From Anoplopoma fimbria (taxonomy: Eukaryota; Chordata; Actinopteri; Perciformes; Anoplopomatidae), in the NCBI RefSeq assembly GCF_027596085.1, contig NC_072467.1, forward strand, positions 1,352,361 to 1,416,360: DNA of 64,000 bases, given 5' to 3'. Made by a program: the position numbers and the translations under genes. This document shows positions 41,734 through 53,700 of the stretch, one piece after another; within the stretch, counting starts at the first letter, position 1; the number at the start of each line of letters is the position of its first letter. Below the pieces are notes generated by a model. It worked only from the letters and a program-made list of their open reading frames with translations. It did not search any database and was not told where the DNA came from.

Positions 41734-42054
41734 GGGGCGGCTGTGGCTCAGTGGAGAGCAGGGTCATCCTCCAATCAGAGGATCGGCGGTTCGATCCCTG
41801 GCTCTGGCAGTCCATGTCGATGTGTCCTTGGGGAAGACACTTAACCCTGAGTTGCTCCCAAAGGCTGTGCCATCGGTGTATGAATGGGTGTGAATGATTA
41901 GAGAGATCCTGATGGGCAGGTGGTACCTTGCATGGTAGCCCGTCATCAGTGTGTGAATGGGTGTGAAAGGGTGAATGATTAGTAATGTAAAAGCGCTTTG
42001 AGTGGTCGGAAGACTAGAAAAGCGCTATACAAGTACAGTCCATTTACCATTTAC
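41734..42054 (+). mobile_element. tRNA-derived SINE, well-preserved copy
   Basis: The head carries an RNA polymerase III A box (TGGCTCAGTGGAGAGC, 41743-41758) and an intact B box (GGTTCGATCCC, 41788-41798). The body has GTCCTTGGGGAAGACACTTA and two GTGTGAATGGGTGTGAA-like words, and the tail reads AAAAGCGCTATACAAGTACA then CCATTTACCATTTAC. This is a common percomorph SINE layout. The tail differs from the 32-bp minisatellite family. Confidence 0.88.
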
Positions 42055-42059
42055 TCCTT

Positions 42060-42600
42060 TACACCTTAGCTGTTGGCCTACTTTGTGTTTTGCGCTAATC
42101 AGCTAATGTTAGCATGCTATTGTGTTGAACTAAGCTGATGAACATGGTCAACAATAAACTTTTAGCCAGTAGGCATTTTCATTGTGACCATGTTAACATT
42201 TAGCTCAAAGCACTATTTTGCTTAAGTAAAGCCTCACTAGTCGCTAGAATGTCTACGGTTAAATGTTTTTGTCAAAGCTACATCCAAATGTAGGCTACGC
42301 AAAATCTGCCTACCAGCACCTCTAAAGATCACTTATCACCACGCTATACCTGAAAAACTAATAACTTATCAAACTCAGATGTACTTGGTGTTTAGTTCAA
42401 TTTAGCAAATGTTAACACGCTAAGGGAAGATGATAAACAAGGTAAACATAACAGGTCTACCTGTCAAACATCAGCATGTTAGCGTTGTCTCTATGAGCAT
42501 GTTAGCATGCTGATGTAAGCATTTAGCTCAAAGCACCACTTTGCCTAAGTAAACCCCTCACGGAGCAGCTAGCATGGCTATAGTTTTGTTAGAATATGTA
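42060..42600 (+). repeat. Interspersed repeat, two partial copies (TTAGCATGCT family)
   Basis: Two partial copies of one repeat lie in tandem. Both contain an AGCTAATGTTAGCATG or CATGTTAGCATGCTGATG word, then ACATTTAGCTCAAAGCAC, then a CTTAAGTAAAGCCTCAC-like segment (about 42060-42260 and 42345-42595). A longer copy lies at 52300-52875. The repeat is familiar from many fish genomes; I do not assign a family name. Confidence 0.75.
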
Positions 42601-45146
42601 CTAAATGGGTCTCAAACAAACATCTGTTTTGAATATAAAAGTAAATCTAGTTTTGGGAGTAAAAAGCACTGATAAACTGCTCTGGCTAAAGTTAAAGACA
42701 ACTATGTGTCTGACTCAATGTTTTAGCCAAAAGTGGGGATCAAACTCGGGTCATAAGCCAGAGGTCAGTGACCTCCACTGAACATCACCACCTGCTGCAG
42801 GGAAGACAAAACCCTGCCAACAATTTAAATCCACTTGTGGTGTTTCATGCTTTTATAGTTCTTTGTTTTTCTCTCTCTCTGCCTTGATGGCCTGGCCTTG
42901 ACACAACAGCCTCGCCAGATTGTGGTAGTGGTCAGGCTGTCTTGTGCTTAAAGAAGATCTCTCCTATTACAAACAGAAGTGAAGAGGCCAATCGCACACT
43001 GTTCCTGCCTGAGAACGTGGTGTCAGTGCCAGACAGTGTGCTGTTTGGACAGTGTGCACTGGGGGGTTGGTGCTGGGATTTGGGAACATACAAAAGGTCT
43101 CTTGAATCATCACATTGCTGCCGCAGCCACAGAGGGGAACATTTCACAGTTTCCCTCTGAGTGAGATTTTATTCTTTTTTTTTTTAAATGATCACTTCTA
43201 CAGCTGCTTATTACCTTTGGAGAGGTTCAGTTTTATAAGCTGCAGCTGATTTCCTGACTGTCTCTTTTGGCCTTCTTGTGCTTGACGCCCAGTGACAGTT
43301 GATAAACACTTGCAGTTTCTTTACAACTCTTGGAAATAACCCTGTGAAAGAGGAACCATGCCCTCTTGTCGGGCTCTTGTTAGAAAAAGATCGCCAAAGC
43401 ACTGCATGAAACACAAGAACACCACGTTTTTGTAGTGAAAGAATATGTAAAATAATACAGCCAGATGGCCTTCTGAATGCCACATCGACTTGCTCACACT
43501 GAACACTGGGAACTTTCTAGTGTGGGCTTTTGTGCACAGTGCTGAAAGTGTGCATTCATTCTCACCGGAGAGCATCAGCTGCAGCAGGAAAGCAGGTCTG
43601 ATCCTGTATCGGCAGAGTGCACGTTTATTCTTTTTCTTCATAAAATTGGGCTTTAAGCTGAATTAGAGAATAAGAGATGAAATGTAGCACTGATCACAGG
43701 AAACATTATGTACAATGTAACATTTTGTTATGTTCCTAATCTGAGACAAATGCATCCTGAAACGTGTCCTGTTTAGTTCCTGGAAACAGTGGGGTTAATT
43801 TGAGTGCATCGGGTTAACAGGGACATTCAAGTGTGCCCTTAGCCACTAATCAATAGCATCAGCTGGTTTGTTTGCTATTAGGACTTTGTAGCTGGTGACA
43901 TGCTATTTTAAACAAGCGGGTGGCTTCTGTGTTTGGAAATCTTTAGGTTTAAAATGAATGAAAGGTTTGAAGTTTTATAGCTTCATTTCCAGGTGTCTGA
44001 TAATACATCTTCACCGACCAGCTGTAAAACTTGCACCATGAAATAAATGATTGTCTAATAATGACAAAACCTGCATATCGCACAGTTTTGGCTAGTTCCT
44101 CCCAACAATGGTGTCACTTGTCTCTTGCCGGAGGATAAATTAAAGAAGACATTGCCTGTGTTGGCTGGCTGTATTTCAATTGGCTGACACCACAGAGTTG
44201 CTCAGAGGAGGGTTTTGAGGTGTTTAGCTAGTTTGCTGAAAGGAAGCTACCATCTTCTAAATAAATGTACAAGCTGTTGATGTTACATTAAGCAGAATAA
44301 TTATTGTGAAAATGGGTCATGATCAAAAAGCATATCAACTCCTGAATGCCTTTTTTGAGTTGTCAAATAAGACATAACTTTGTTATTTATGTTATCATTT
44401 ATACATGCATTTATACATTCAAAATACTTGAGCATTACAAAATATAGCGATGCATTTGGGTAAGAATGCAACACACTAAAAAGTATAGCTTTAATTATCA
44501 AGCAGGAAAGGAATTTAAAAAAGTGTATCAGTTATTGACCGTTGTGTTTTAACCACCATCTTATCTTTGACTAAAATATAAAATGTAAGTCTTGGAGAGG
44601 CTGTGAAGAAGAATTATTCAGATTTTGTGGACTCTCAGCAGGCTAAAACAATAATTTGGCAGTTGGAAGCATTCAAGCTCTTTGCTTGTGCATCTACTCG
44701 GTGGCCAATGGCCTCAGAGTGTACTGGTCGCTCCAAGAAGGTGACACAATGTCATTCAAACTGTTAAGGACATCTTGCTGATGATGAGTTGCAGCCCGTT
44801 TTGCTGAAAAGACAACTCCCTTGTTACGGGAAAGTTATGTGTGCTTTTCTTTATGATTTCCTCATTTGTGATTGAATTATATGAAACAGGGGAAGTCAAT
44901 ATGGCATAATGGCTTTTATTGAGATTCACCTATACACAGTAGTTTATGACAGAGATGCTGCACATTCAGTGTATAAAGATGAAATGCCTAATTCTTCAAC
45001 ACTGATTTTCCATCAACTAATATCTTTAGAAAGCCAAAGTTGGGTTGTTGTAAAAATCTTGCTTTTTGACTCTTGATTCATAATTTAATTCATTTGAATC
45101 TTTTAAGCAAAAATGCCAAAGTCTTTGGTTTCAGTCTCTCAAATGT

Positions 45147-45148
<2 letters not shown>
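42601..45148. other. Intergenic, no feature recognised
   Basis: Mixed unique sequence with no exon, RNA or identifiable mobile element that I can support. Confidence 0.5.

Positions 45149-45239
<91 letters not shown>
45149..45239. repeat. (TA)n microsatellite
   Basis: About 41 TA units followed by TGTATATAT, lying about 140 bp upstream of the large minisatellite array. Confidence 0.97.
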
Positions 45240-45360
45240 TAATCGACGTATGGGTAGAATATTAGTTGCATTCCTACCCAAAGGTGTCCGTAACATTTTG
45301 AATACATATTACAAAAGATCTTCGTGCACACATGCATGCAGGGTGGGACTGTTCTATCTG

Positions 45361-47110
45361 TTCTATCTTTATTTTGTTGTATAGTATGTGTATTTATTGT
45401 CTGTGTCTGTGTAGCTGTATAGTATGTGTATTTATTGTCTGTGTCTGTGTAGTTGTATAGTATGTGTATTTATTGTCTGTGTAGTTGTATAGTATGTGTA
45501 TTTATTGTCTGTGTAGTTGTATAGTATGTGTATTTATTGTCTGTGTAGTTGTATAGTATGTGTATTTATTGTCTGTGTAGTTGTATAGTATGTGTATTTA
45601 TTGTGTGTAGTTGTATAGTATGTGTATTTATTGTCTGTGTAGTTGTATAGTATGTGTATTTATTGTCTGTGTCTGTGTAGTTGTATAGTATGTGTATTTA
45701 TTGTCTGTGTAGTTGTATAGTATGTGTATTTATTGTCTGTGTAGTTGTATAGTATGTGTATTTATTGTCTGTGTAGTTGTATAGTATGTGTATTTATTGT
45801 CTGTGTAGTTGTATAGTATGTGTATTTATTGTCTGTGTAGTTGTATAGTATGTGTATTTATTGTGTGTAGTTGTATAGTATGTGTATTTATTGTCTGTGT
45901 AGTTGTATAGTATGTGTATTTATTGTCTGTGTAGTTGTATAGTATGTGTATTTATTGTCTGTGTAGTTGTATAGTATGTGTATTTATTGTCTGTGTAGTT
46001 GTATAGTATGTGTATTTATTGTCTGTGTAGTTGTATAGTATGTGTATTTATTGTCTGTGTAGTTGTATAGTATGTGTATTTATTGTCTGTGTAGTTGTAT
46101 AGTATGTGTATTTATTGTCTGTGTAGTTGTATAGTATGTGTATTTATTGTCTGTGTAGTTGTATAGTATGTGTATTTATTGTCTGTGTAGTTGTATAGTA
46201 TGTGTATTTATTGTCTGTGTAGTTGTATAGTATGTGTATTTATTGTCTGTGTAGTTGTATAGTATGTGTATTTATTGTCTGTGTAGTTGTATAGTATGTG
46301 TATTTATTGTCTGTGTAGTTGTATAGTATGTGTATTTATTGTCTGTGTAGTTGTATAGTATGTGTATTTATTGTCTGTGTAGTTGTATAGTATGTGTATT
46401 TATTGTCTGTGTAGTTGTATAGTATGTGTATTTAGTGTCTGTGTAGTTGTATAGTATGTGTATTTATTGTCTGTGTAGTTGTATAGTATGTGTATTATTG
46501 TCTGTGTAGTTGTATAGTATGTGTATTTATTGTGTAGTTGTATAGTATGTGTATTTATTGTCTGTGTAGTTGTATAGTATGTGTATTTATTGTCTGTGTC
46601 TGTGTAGTTGTATAGTATGTGTATTTATTGTCTGTGTAGTTGTATAGTATAATATGTGTATTTATTGTCTGTGTAGTTGTATAGTATGTGTATTTATTGT
46701 CTGTGTAGTTGTATAGTATGTGTATTTATTGTCTGTGTAGTTGTATAGTATGTGTATTTATTGTCTGTGTAGTTGTATAGTATGTGTATTTATTGTTTGT
46801 GTAGTTGTATAGTATGTGTATTTATTGTCTGTGTCTGTGTAGTTGTATAGTATGTGTATTTATTGTCTGTGTAGTTGTATAGTATGTGTATTTATTGTGT
46901 AGTTGTATAGTATGTGTATTTATTGTCTGTGTAGTTGTATAGTATGTGTATTTATTGTCTGTGTAGTTGTATAGTATGTGTATTTATTGTCTGTGTAGTT
47001 GTATAGTATGTGTATTTATTGTCTGTGTAGTTGTATAGTATGTGTATTTATTGTCTGTGTAGTTGAGCTGCTGCAACACTTGAATTTAAATCAATAAAGG
47101 AATATAATAA
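45361..47110 (+). repeat. 32-bp minisatellite array, large locus upstream of klf13
   Basis: About 52 tandem copies of the same 32-bp unit (contains TATTTATTGTCTGTGTAG) as at 4.0-5.6 kb. The lead-in TCTATCTTTATTTTGTTGTA (45363-45382) equals the inner flank of the left arm there, and the end AATCAATAAAGGAATATAAT plus (ATA)n (47088-47124) equals its outer tail. Length variants are scattered through the array: +6 (an extra TGTCTG) near 45400, 45440, 45665, 46590 and 46825, -4 near 45605 and 45865, and a deletion to ATTGTGTAG near 46530 and 46895. The array ends about 650-700 bp before the klf13 start codon. Confidence 0.96.
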
Positions 47111-47483
47111 TAATATAATAATAACACTGCTGCAGAATGCCCTCCCTTATAATAACACATGTACTCTTCCCTAAAGGTCTCCTGTGAGATACATCATCTG
47201 AATGCATGGAGGCAACCTGTGGTGAAACTTCCAAGTAACTGGTGTTGCTCGGTGCGTTTGGGGACATGTTGCACCAATGAACGACCGCTGCTGTGACGCT
47301 GCTGCCGGCCGACACGCCTCCAGCGTGGATACCAGCAGCAGGAACAGGCTCTCTGTGCTGGAGAGGGTTCGAAGCCACGATGGGAGTGAACGCATCTAAG
47401 TTTGCAGAGGTCCTGTCACCAGCGACGTTGCACTAAACAAAGACTTCTGGTTTCTTTTTTCTCTCTCTGAAGGGGTTTGTCTG

Positions 47484-47484
<1 letters not shown>

Positions 47485-47522
<38 letters not shown>
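47485..47522. repeat. Poly-T tract (38 bases)
   Basis: Uninterrupted T run in the klf13 upstream region. Confidence 0.98.
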
Positions 47523-47523
<1 letters not shown>

Positions 47524-47610
47524 GTGTCCGAGGCGTTTCTCTCACAGGATGTTGACAATATTGGAAAGCCGGGTAAGATCATAAAGTCAGTTCTCTCTTG
47601 ATGAGAACGA

Positions 47611-47649
47611 CCTCCTCCTCCTCCTCTTCATCCTCCTCCTCCTCCTCAC
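47611..47649. repeat. (CTC)n triplet repeat
   Basis: CCTCCTCCT-type run with one TTCAT interruption, about 110 bp upstream of the klf13 start codon. Confidence 0.9.
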
Positions 47650-47759
47650 CACCACCTCCTCACAAAGGGAACCACGGAACAAGTTTTTCTTTTCTCACGC
47701 CATCATTTTCTATTTTTTGAATGTCATTTAGGAGCAGAGGAGGCTGTTTCAAAGACAAA

Positions 47760-50700
47760 ATGGATCACTTTGCAGCAGAGTGCCTTGTTTCAATGTCCAG
47801 TCGTGCAATTGTTCACGCTCCTAAAGGGAATAGGGAGATTAAACCAGAAACCCCGTCCTCCTCCAAGAACGGAGAGGAAATGAAAGAACCTTTGGTGAAA
47901 GACAACTCCTCTCTTTTTGTGGTGGCTCGGATTCTTGCGGATTTTAACCAGCAGACTCCCAATAATGTTGCCGAGCAGGCAAAAATAAAGGATGAGAGCA
48001 TGCCGAGCCTCCTAGATGATGGAAACTCTGCCACACCTACCACCATCTCCGACCCTTCTCTCAAACAAAGAGGCAAAAGATCGAGAGGTCGAACTGAGCA
48101 GGAATCACCTCAGAAAAAGCACAAATGCCACTATTCAGGTTGTGAAAAAGTTTATGGCAAATCATCCCACCTCAAAGCTCATCTAAGGACACACACAGGT
48201 CAGTTTCATTGGATTGCTTGTTGCTGTGACTTATTGTATTCCCCTTGCCTATATGAGAATGGATTATTACAACCGAGAATACTGATAAGAAGTGTGGTTT
48301 CTCTTACAGTAAGCTGTGTATGACTGCTGTGCTTCCTTACAGTCATATGTGTGGTAAATGTGCTAAACATTCACGGATCCACCCTCAATGGGAATAACCG
48401 GTTGCCTAGAATAAAAAGAAAAACAGAATTGGTGCATATGTGTGAATAATTGCATTGTTCCTTTAAGTTGTGTGAACTTTGCGTAATATCCTTTAATTTC
48501 AGGAGAGGGAGGGAGGGAGTCAGAAAATAGTGCCACTCCCACTCTAGTCTCTAAGCTTTGTCAGTGCTTTCCTCTTGCAACCCCCCTCCTTCCTGCGTTG
48601 GACAGTATGTTCAGTCCTGCAGTACACAATGACACTGATCGGGTTTCCAGTTTGTTTGTTTTCTTCTGCACACATTCATTTAAGCCAACTTTGGAAAAAA
48701 AACAAAAACAACAACAATGCGCACATCACAGAATAAACCAATAAAAATGGGCATGCAAAAAGTTTCCAGCACCGATCCAGTACTCTGCAGAGTGAAGGCT
48801 CCAGATCAGCAGTATGTGCTGCCTTTGACCTCCCTGAAGGACCATACCTCCATATTTGCTCTTTGCATTCCGCAGGATAGGCTACTGAGAGGGGGGTGAG
48901 AGATGTAGATCGACTCAGATTGAGGGGGTTGATGCGAGCTGTGCAGTCGCCTGTCTGCCCAGAGCCCTTTGTTGTGATGTGCCACACCCCCACTAGACAG
49001 ACTGCCAGCTGATCTGGCCAGCAACAGACTCAGCTAGCTGAGCCTCGACTGAGGAGCCTCTCCTTCCCCTCTGTAGACTGCAGCTCACACTCCCTTCTTC
49101 CCACCACTGGCCCCCATTCATTTCACACACTAACACACACTAACACACATACATACATGCATACATCAGCCTGACAGCCCAGAAACAAAACACATCTCTC
49201 TGGTTCACACAAGAAAACGCCCTCCTGTGAACAACTTGACCCATATTTGAGTCATATAGAAATTGAATTCCAAAAAAAAGCCCAAATGACAAATCAGGTA
49301 ACTTTTTGACATTGAACCCCCCCTCATTTGTCCCAATATTAAAAGTCAGTGACCCATCCTTACATGGGTACATTATTGTCTCGTTGTCTATTCCTCTTTC
49401 TTCACCTGCCTTTGTATCATGATATACTCCCCTGCCTGGTTTTGTGTCCTTATATGACCAGATGCTTTATCCTTTGGAAGAATTTCATATGGAAGCCATA
49501 TGTGATTAAAAAAAAAAAAAGCAAGTACACACCATAAAACATGCTTGCTATAGAGAGATTTTCTTCTAGATTAGTCCAATTTATAAATTCTTATTAAGAA
49601 TATAAAACACCACATTTTGTTCATCAGCTGAAGCTTGGTGCATTGGTGTATAATACATGTTAGTCAAGAACAGGAAGGAGACACTCATTTGGTTTATGAA
49701 TGTAGATAAAAAATAGGCGCCCGTAATACAGTATCATTACTTAAATGGAGGGCATAAAACGCCTGTGTCTCTTACACTGTGTGTTTTAGTGCGGTTTTAT
49801 AACCTGTCTATCATCCCTGCCCATGTCTCTTTCCCTTTTAAGCCTTTCCTTTCTTTTGGGATTCACTCCTGTGTCTGGCTTTGTGATTGGTCTGTATCTT
49901 ATAATTTTCAGATAAGGTTTCTTCTTATTTGATTGGTTAGTGACTGAACGTGAGTCATCTCAGGTTGGATTCCTCATCTCAGCCAAACTTGCAGCAGCGC
50001 TCCCAGAGAGCCAGCCTCCGGTGCTCACTGTGCTTCCCTTCAGCCCCGTCCATGTGTTTTTAAAGCATTTTTTCTTTCTCTGTATAAGCCCAGCCCTTGT
50101 CTCTTTGCCAATTAAGCTTTTCCTTTCGCCTGCCTCTCTGTTTGGATATGCTCCGGCGTCAGGCTTCATGATTGGGTTTTTTCCCATAAATTCTAATAAT
50201 AAGGGCTCTTTCTGCTTATTTGATTGGATAGTCCCAGAATGTGGGTCATCTGAGTTCAACCAGGCTGCCTCAGCCAACCTTGCAGTGTTTTCACAGAGCC
50301 AGACTCTAGCAGCGAGCTTCCCTTCAGCCCCTACTAGCAGAGTCAGGAGAGAATGGATTCCAGCCCAGTCAGTCCCCGCCAAACACCGCTATCTAATTGA
50401 GGGGGGGAAACACTGTTATTGACTCTAAACAAAGAGCCAGGGACAAGGCGTCCTCAGCCGACTCCTTTAGCGCTCAAAGCCTTTTGTGTGTGTGTGTGTG
50501 TGTGGGGGATTTGGCAGTTTAAGAGGAGCTGAAACCTGAGCTACATTGTATTTCTTATGCAATGTCTACAACACATAAGGCTTTTATCATCTTCAATTCA
50601 AGCCATACAAGAAGTATTTTTTGTTTATTCTATGAACTTGCCATTAAGGAAGTTGTTTGTTTAAATTATAATCTTTTGTGAACTATGTAAAAAAAAATGA

Positions 50701-53700
50701 AGGGTCAGCATTCCTTAATTACCTATGCCATGAGGATAGTTTCAGCTTTATCTGCTCTTCTGATTTTCCCGCTGCTCCAGTATAATGAGGGGAATAAAAG
50801 TGCTCAAAGCATCATTTCAAAAACAAACTCAACAGCAGTATGTATTTTAGGAAATAATGTACTGTATAGCTCACAAAACTTGTTGTGAATAATTTTCATT
50901 CGATTCAAAAAATGTAATAAGGCCTGTGGATTATCCTGAGCAACTGGGAACTATCTATTTTTAGGGTCTTTAATAGTTCCCCGATTAAGGGTCTCCGCTA
51001 AGGAGTAAGTTGGTTCATTTAAGGTTCTTTCACATTGTAAGAGGGTCATCAGGATGCAGCAGACTTGAGGGAAAATGCTGAATTTAAATCGCTCATTATA
51101 CTGCATTGAGTTTGATGGCGAGGAATCTCCACAGTTTAGGGCACTAAGGTTACCAGACAGCTTTTGTCTGGTCTCCCGGTGTGTGAGGGTGGGGCTTTTC
51201 TATGACATATACACTTATCTCCTAGTATGGAAAATGCCATCATGTAATGCAGATCAACTCAGTTTTAAGTTGAACAAATTAAGGTCATATACATTAAACT
51301 GCTTGTGATTCTTTCTGAAGACTTTCCTCAGCACCAGCTAGATTCTTTTCATTCATTCTTTGTCGACTCTTTGTCTTAAGAAGCATAACCGACTCCAATG
51401 ACGAAGACCCACTTTCCCAAGAGGTGTCCTGTGGTCATGAAGTACATGGTGTTTTCTGTGAAGCCTCATTACTCTGCTCTGGTCGTGTCATGCAGACGAC
51501 CATCTCTAAGGGAGAGATGGCGCTTGACAAGCTCATTACAAGTCTTCTTCAGAAAGAACAGACCGGGCCCTCTGTGCCCCCCACAGCTGGGCCTCACAAA
51601 AGGCCATCTTGTCAGTGTCCATGGACCTATTCGAAAACTATTTGAATCACCGGAACGAAAAGGGTCAATATTTCACAAAGACAAAGAGCCCTAATGACAT
51701 ATTTTACAGTTGGTTTGACGTTTTGTCTGGACTTCTTTTGTGTTCTGCTGGGGGTACCTCTAATACTACGAGATGGCAGTAAATCCCTCTTCTGTCTGTC
51801 CTAAAAAAATAAGTGGCACCACCTGGCAGCAAAGTTCCACTGCCATGTAGACCCAGTTATTCATTCATGCTTTCTATTTTCAGCCAAATAACTGTGGTTA
51901 ATGGCACTTTTTAAAATGTGAAATTATTCCAAATTCCACATGGAAATGGAGCGTCTGGTTATATATACTACATCTCTGCCAGTGGTTTTATATTTGGCTG
52001 CACTGCTACACAGAGTGCACAGTGTTCCTGTGTGGCTGGTGGTAGTGATGAGGTAGCAGGGTGGAGATGGGGTTTTCCTGCTCTTGCTTGAGCCTGACCT
52101 TGGCACAGCAATGGGTGCAAACTCTACTGGGGCACAAAAGGTCATTCTGTCTACCTGCCACATGGCAGGATTTCCACCATCCCACCCAGTTGAGCCATAT
52201 TTCTCCTGATAAAACGACGACCCCTCTGTCAGAATATGCTCACAGTTTCCATTTGTCCCCATTCTGTAGACTTAAAATCAGTCAACCAACCACTGTGATC
52301 TGTACTGGAATATCTTAACAACTATTTGATGGATTGCCATGGATTTTTGTACATACGTTCATTATCCTCAGATGATGAACCTGACTGACTTTGGTGATCC
52401 CCTGATTTTTCTTCTTGACCAACTAGCAGGTCAGTTTTCACTGGTCTAACACTGAATAGGTGCATTGTCTCCAAAACTGGGAACAGGCATACATGGTTCC
52501 TGGATGATGAATCCTAGTGACTTTGGGGATTCCCCTACTTTTCCTATTATGCCACTATGATGTTGACATTTTTGGTTGAGGTCAATATTGTAATTTGTCC
52601 AGCACTTTGGGTTAAGACCATATACCTGCAAAACCAACAACATTCTCTTCAACCTCAATTGTACTTTTTCTTTTGTGGTAATTAGCAAATGATAGCATGC
52701 TAACACGCTCTACTAAGGTGGTAAGTGTGGTAAGCATTTTTGTCATTGTCATTCTGAGCATGACATTAGCATTTAGCTCAATGCACTATTGAGCCTAAGT
52801 ACATCCCCACAGAGCTGCTATTGTAGACTCGTAGTGTTGTTATCGATTTAGTGATGCATTTTCTTCTGCTGTAAGATAAGACGTTTTACTTGTGATTTAA
52901 ATCTGGTTGGCCCCTGAGGGCAACGTGAAGCTGTACAGTATGCGTCCAATGGAAACAAGGTATTAGTTAAATCTACTTTATCCTTGGGATGTAAAAAAAC
53001 CAAACTGGAGTCGCCATATTGCCTTCTCTAATCCTTTGGTGCAGCATTCCTGCTCCATGAAAGACATCCTTGAGGCTTGTGCTGGTGCACATGCTGTCCA
53101 TGTGCTATCCTATATGGACACAGTAAAGCTCACAGTGGGATAGTTTCTCACTAATGTTGGAATGTAAATCTAATATAACTGATTAAACAGCGAAGCGTGC
53201 ACGGTGGATACTCCCAATACTGACGGGCCTTTGCCAGGCAGTTCCCTGGCTTTGTTGCCTTCAGTGGCCCACAGGGCTCATGTATTCTTTAGTTAGCTCT
53301 GGAGTAGTTTCTATAAAAGCTGCACTGTCTATTCCCCCCACCAGCCCCTCCCATCCTTCTCCAGCCTGCAAAGAAAAATAGGTGCTGAAGCGTGTTGTGT
53401 TGTGAGGCTGAGCCCCGGCCACGGCTGTGGCGTGGTGTTGATTACAAGAGGCAGGAAGAGAGGGATACAGACCTGTGGAACACTGTGCATTCTTTTTACC
53501 TCTCCTGTTCACAAACCGCCAACCACATCTCGCATGCAAGGGAGGGATCTGCAGTACAAAGACAGAGAATATACAGTGCGGCAGGGTGGGGGTGGGGTAA
53601 GATACCGGGATATTCACTGTCAATGCCCTCCATTGATGTAGGTCATTTATTCAGCTGCATCTGCAGCTAATCTGATTAATGTTTGGAAGGGCTGTGACCT

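Larger units (their letters stand above)
47111..47759 (+). promoter_or_regulatory. klf13: klf13 promoter / 5'UTR region
   Basis: The more GC-rich part (about 47200-47420, with GCTGCTGCCGGCCGACACG) is followed by a 38-base T-run (47485-47522) and (CTC)n at 47611-47649, then the coding exon. The transcription start could not be fixed. An in-frame upstream ATG lies at 47721 in a weak context. Confidence 0.45.

Noticed and set aside
41734..41810. tRNA-like sequence with A and B boxes
   Set aside because: It continues into a SINE body and tail shared with another copy at 39.4 kb, so it is the SINE promoter and not a tRNA gene.
49940..50422. 160-codon plus-strand open frame in klf13 intron
   Set aside because: It runs across both copies of the tandem duplication without keeping a shared peptide, so it is not a conserved coding sequence.
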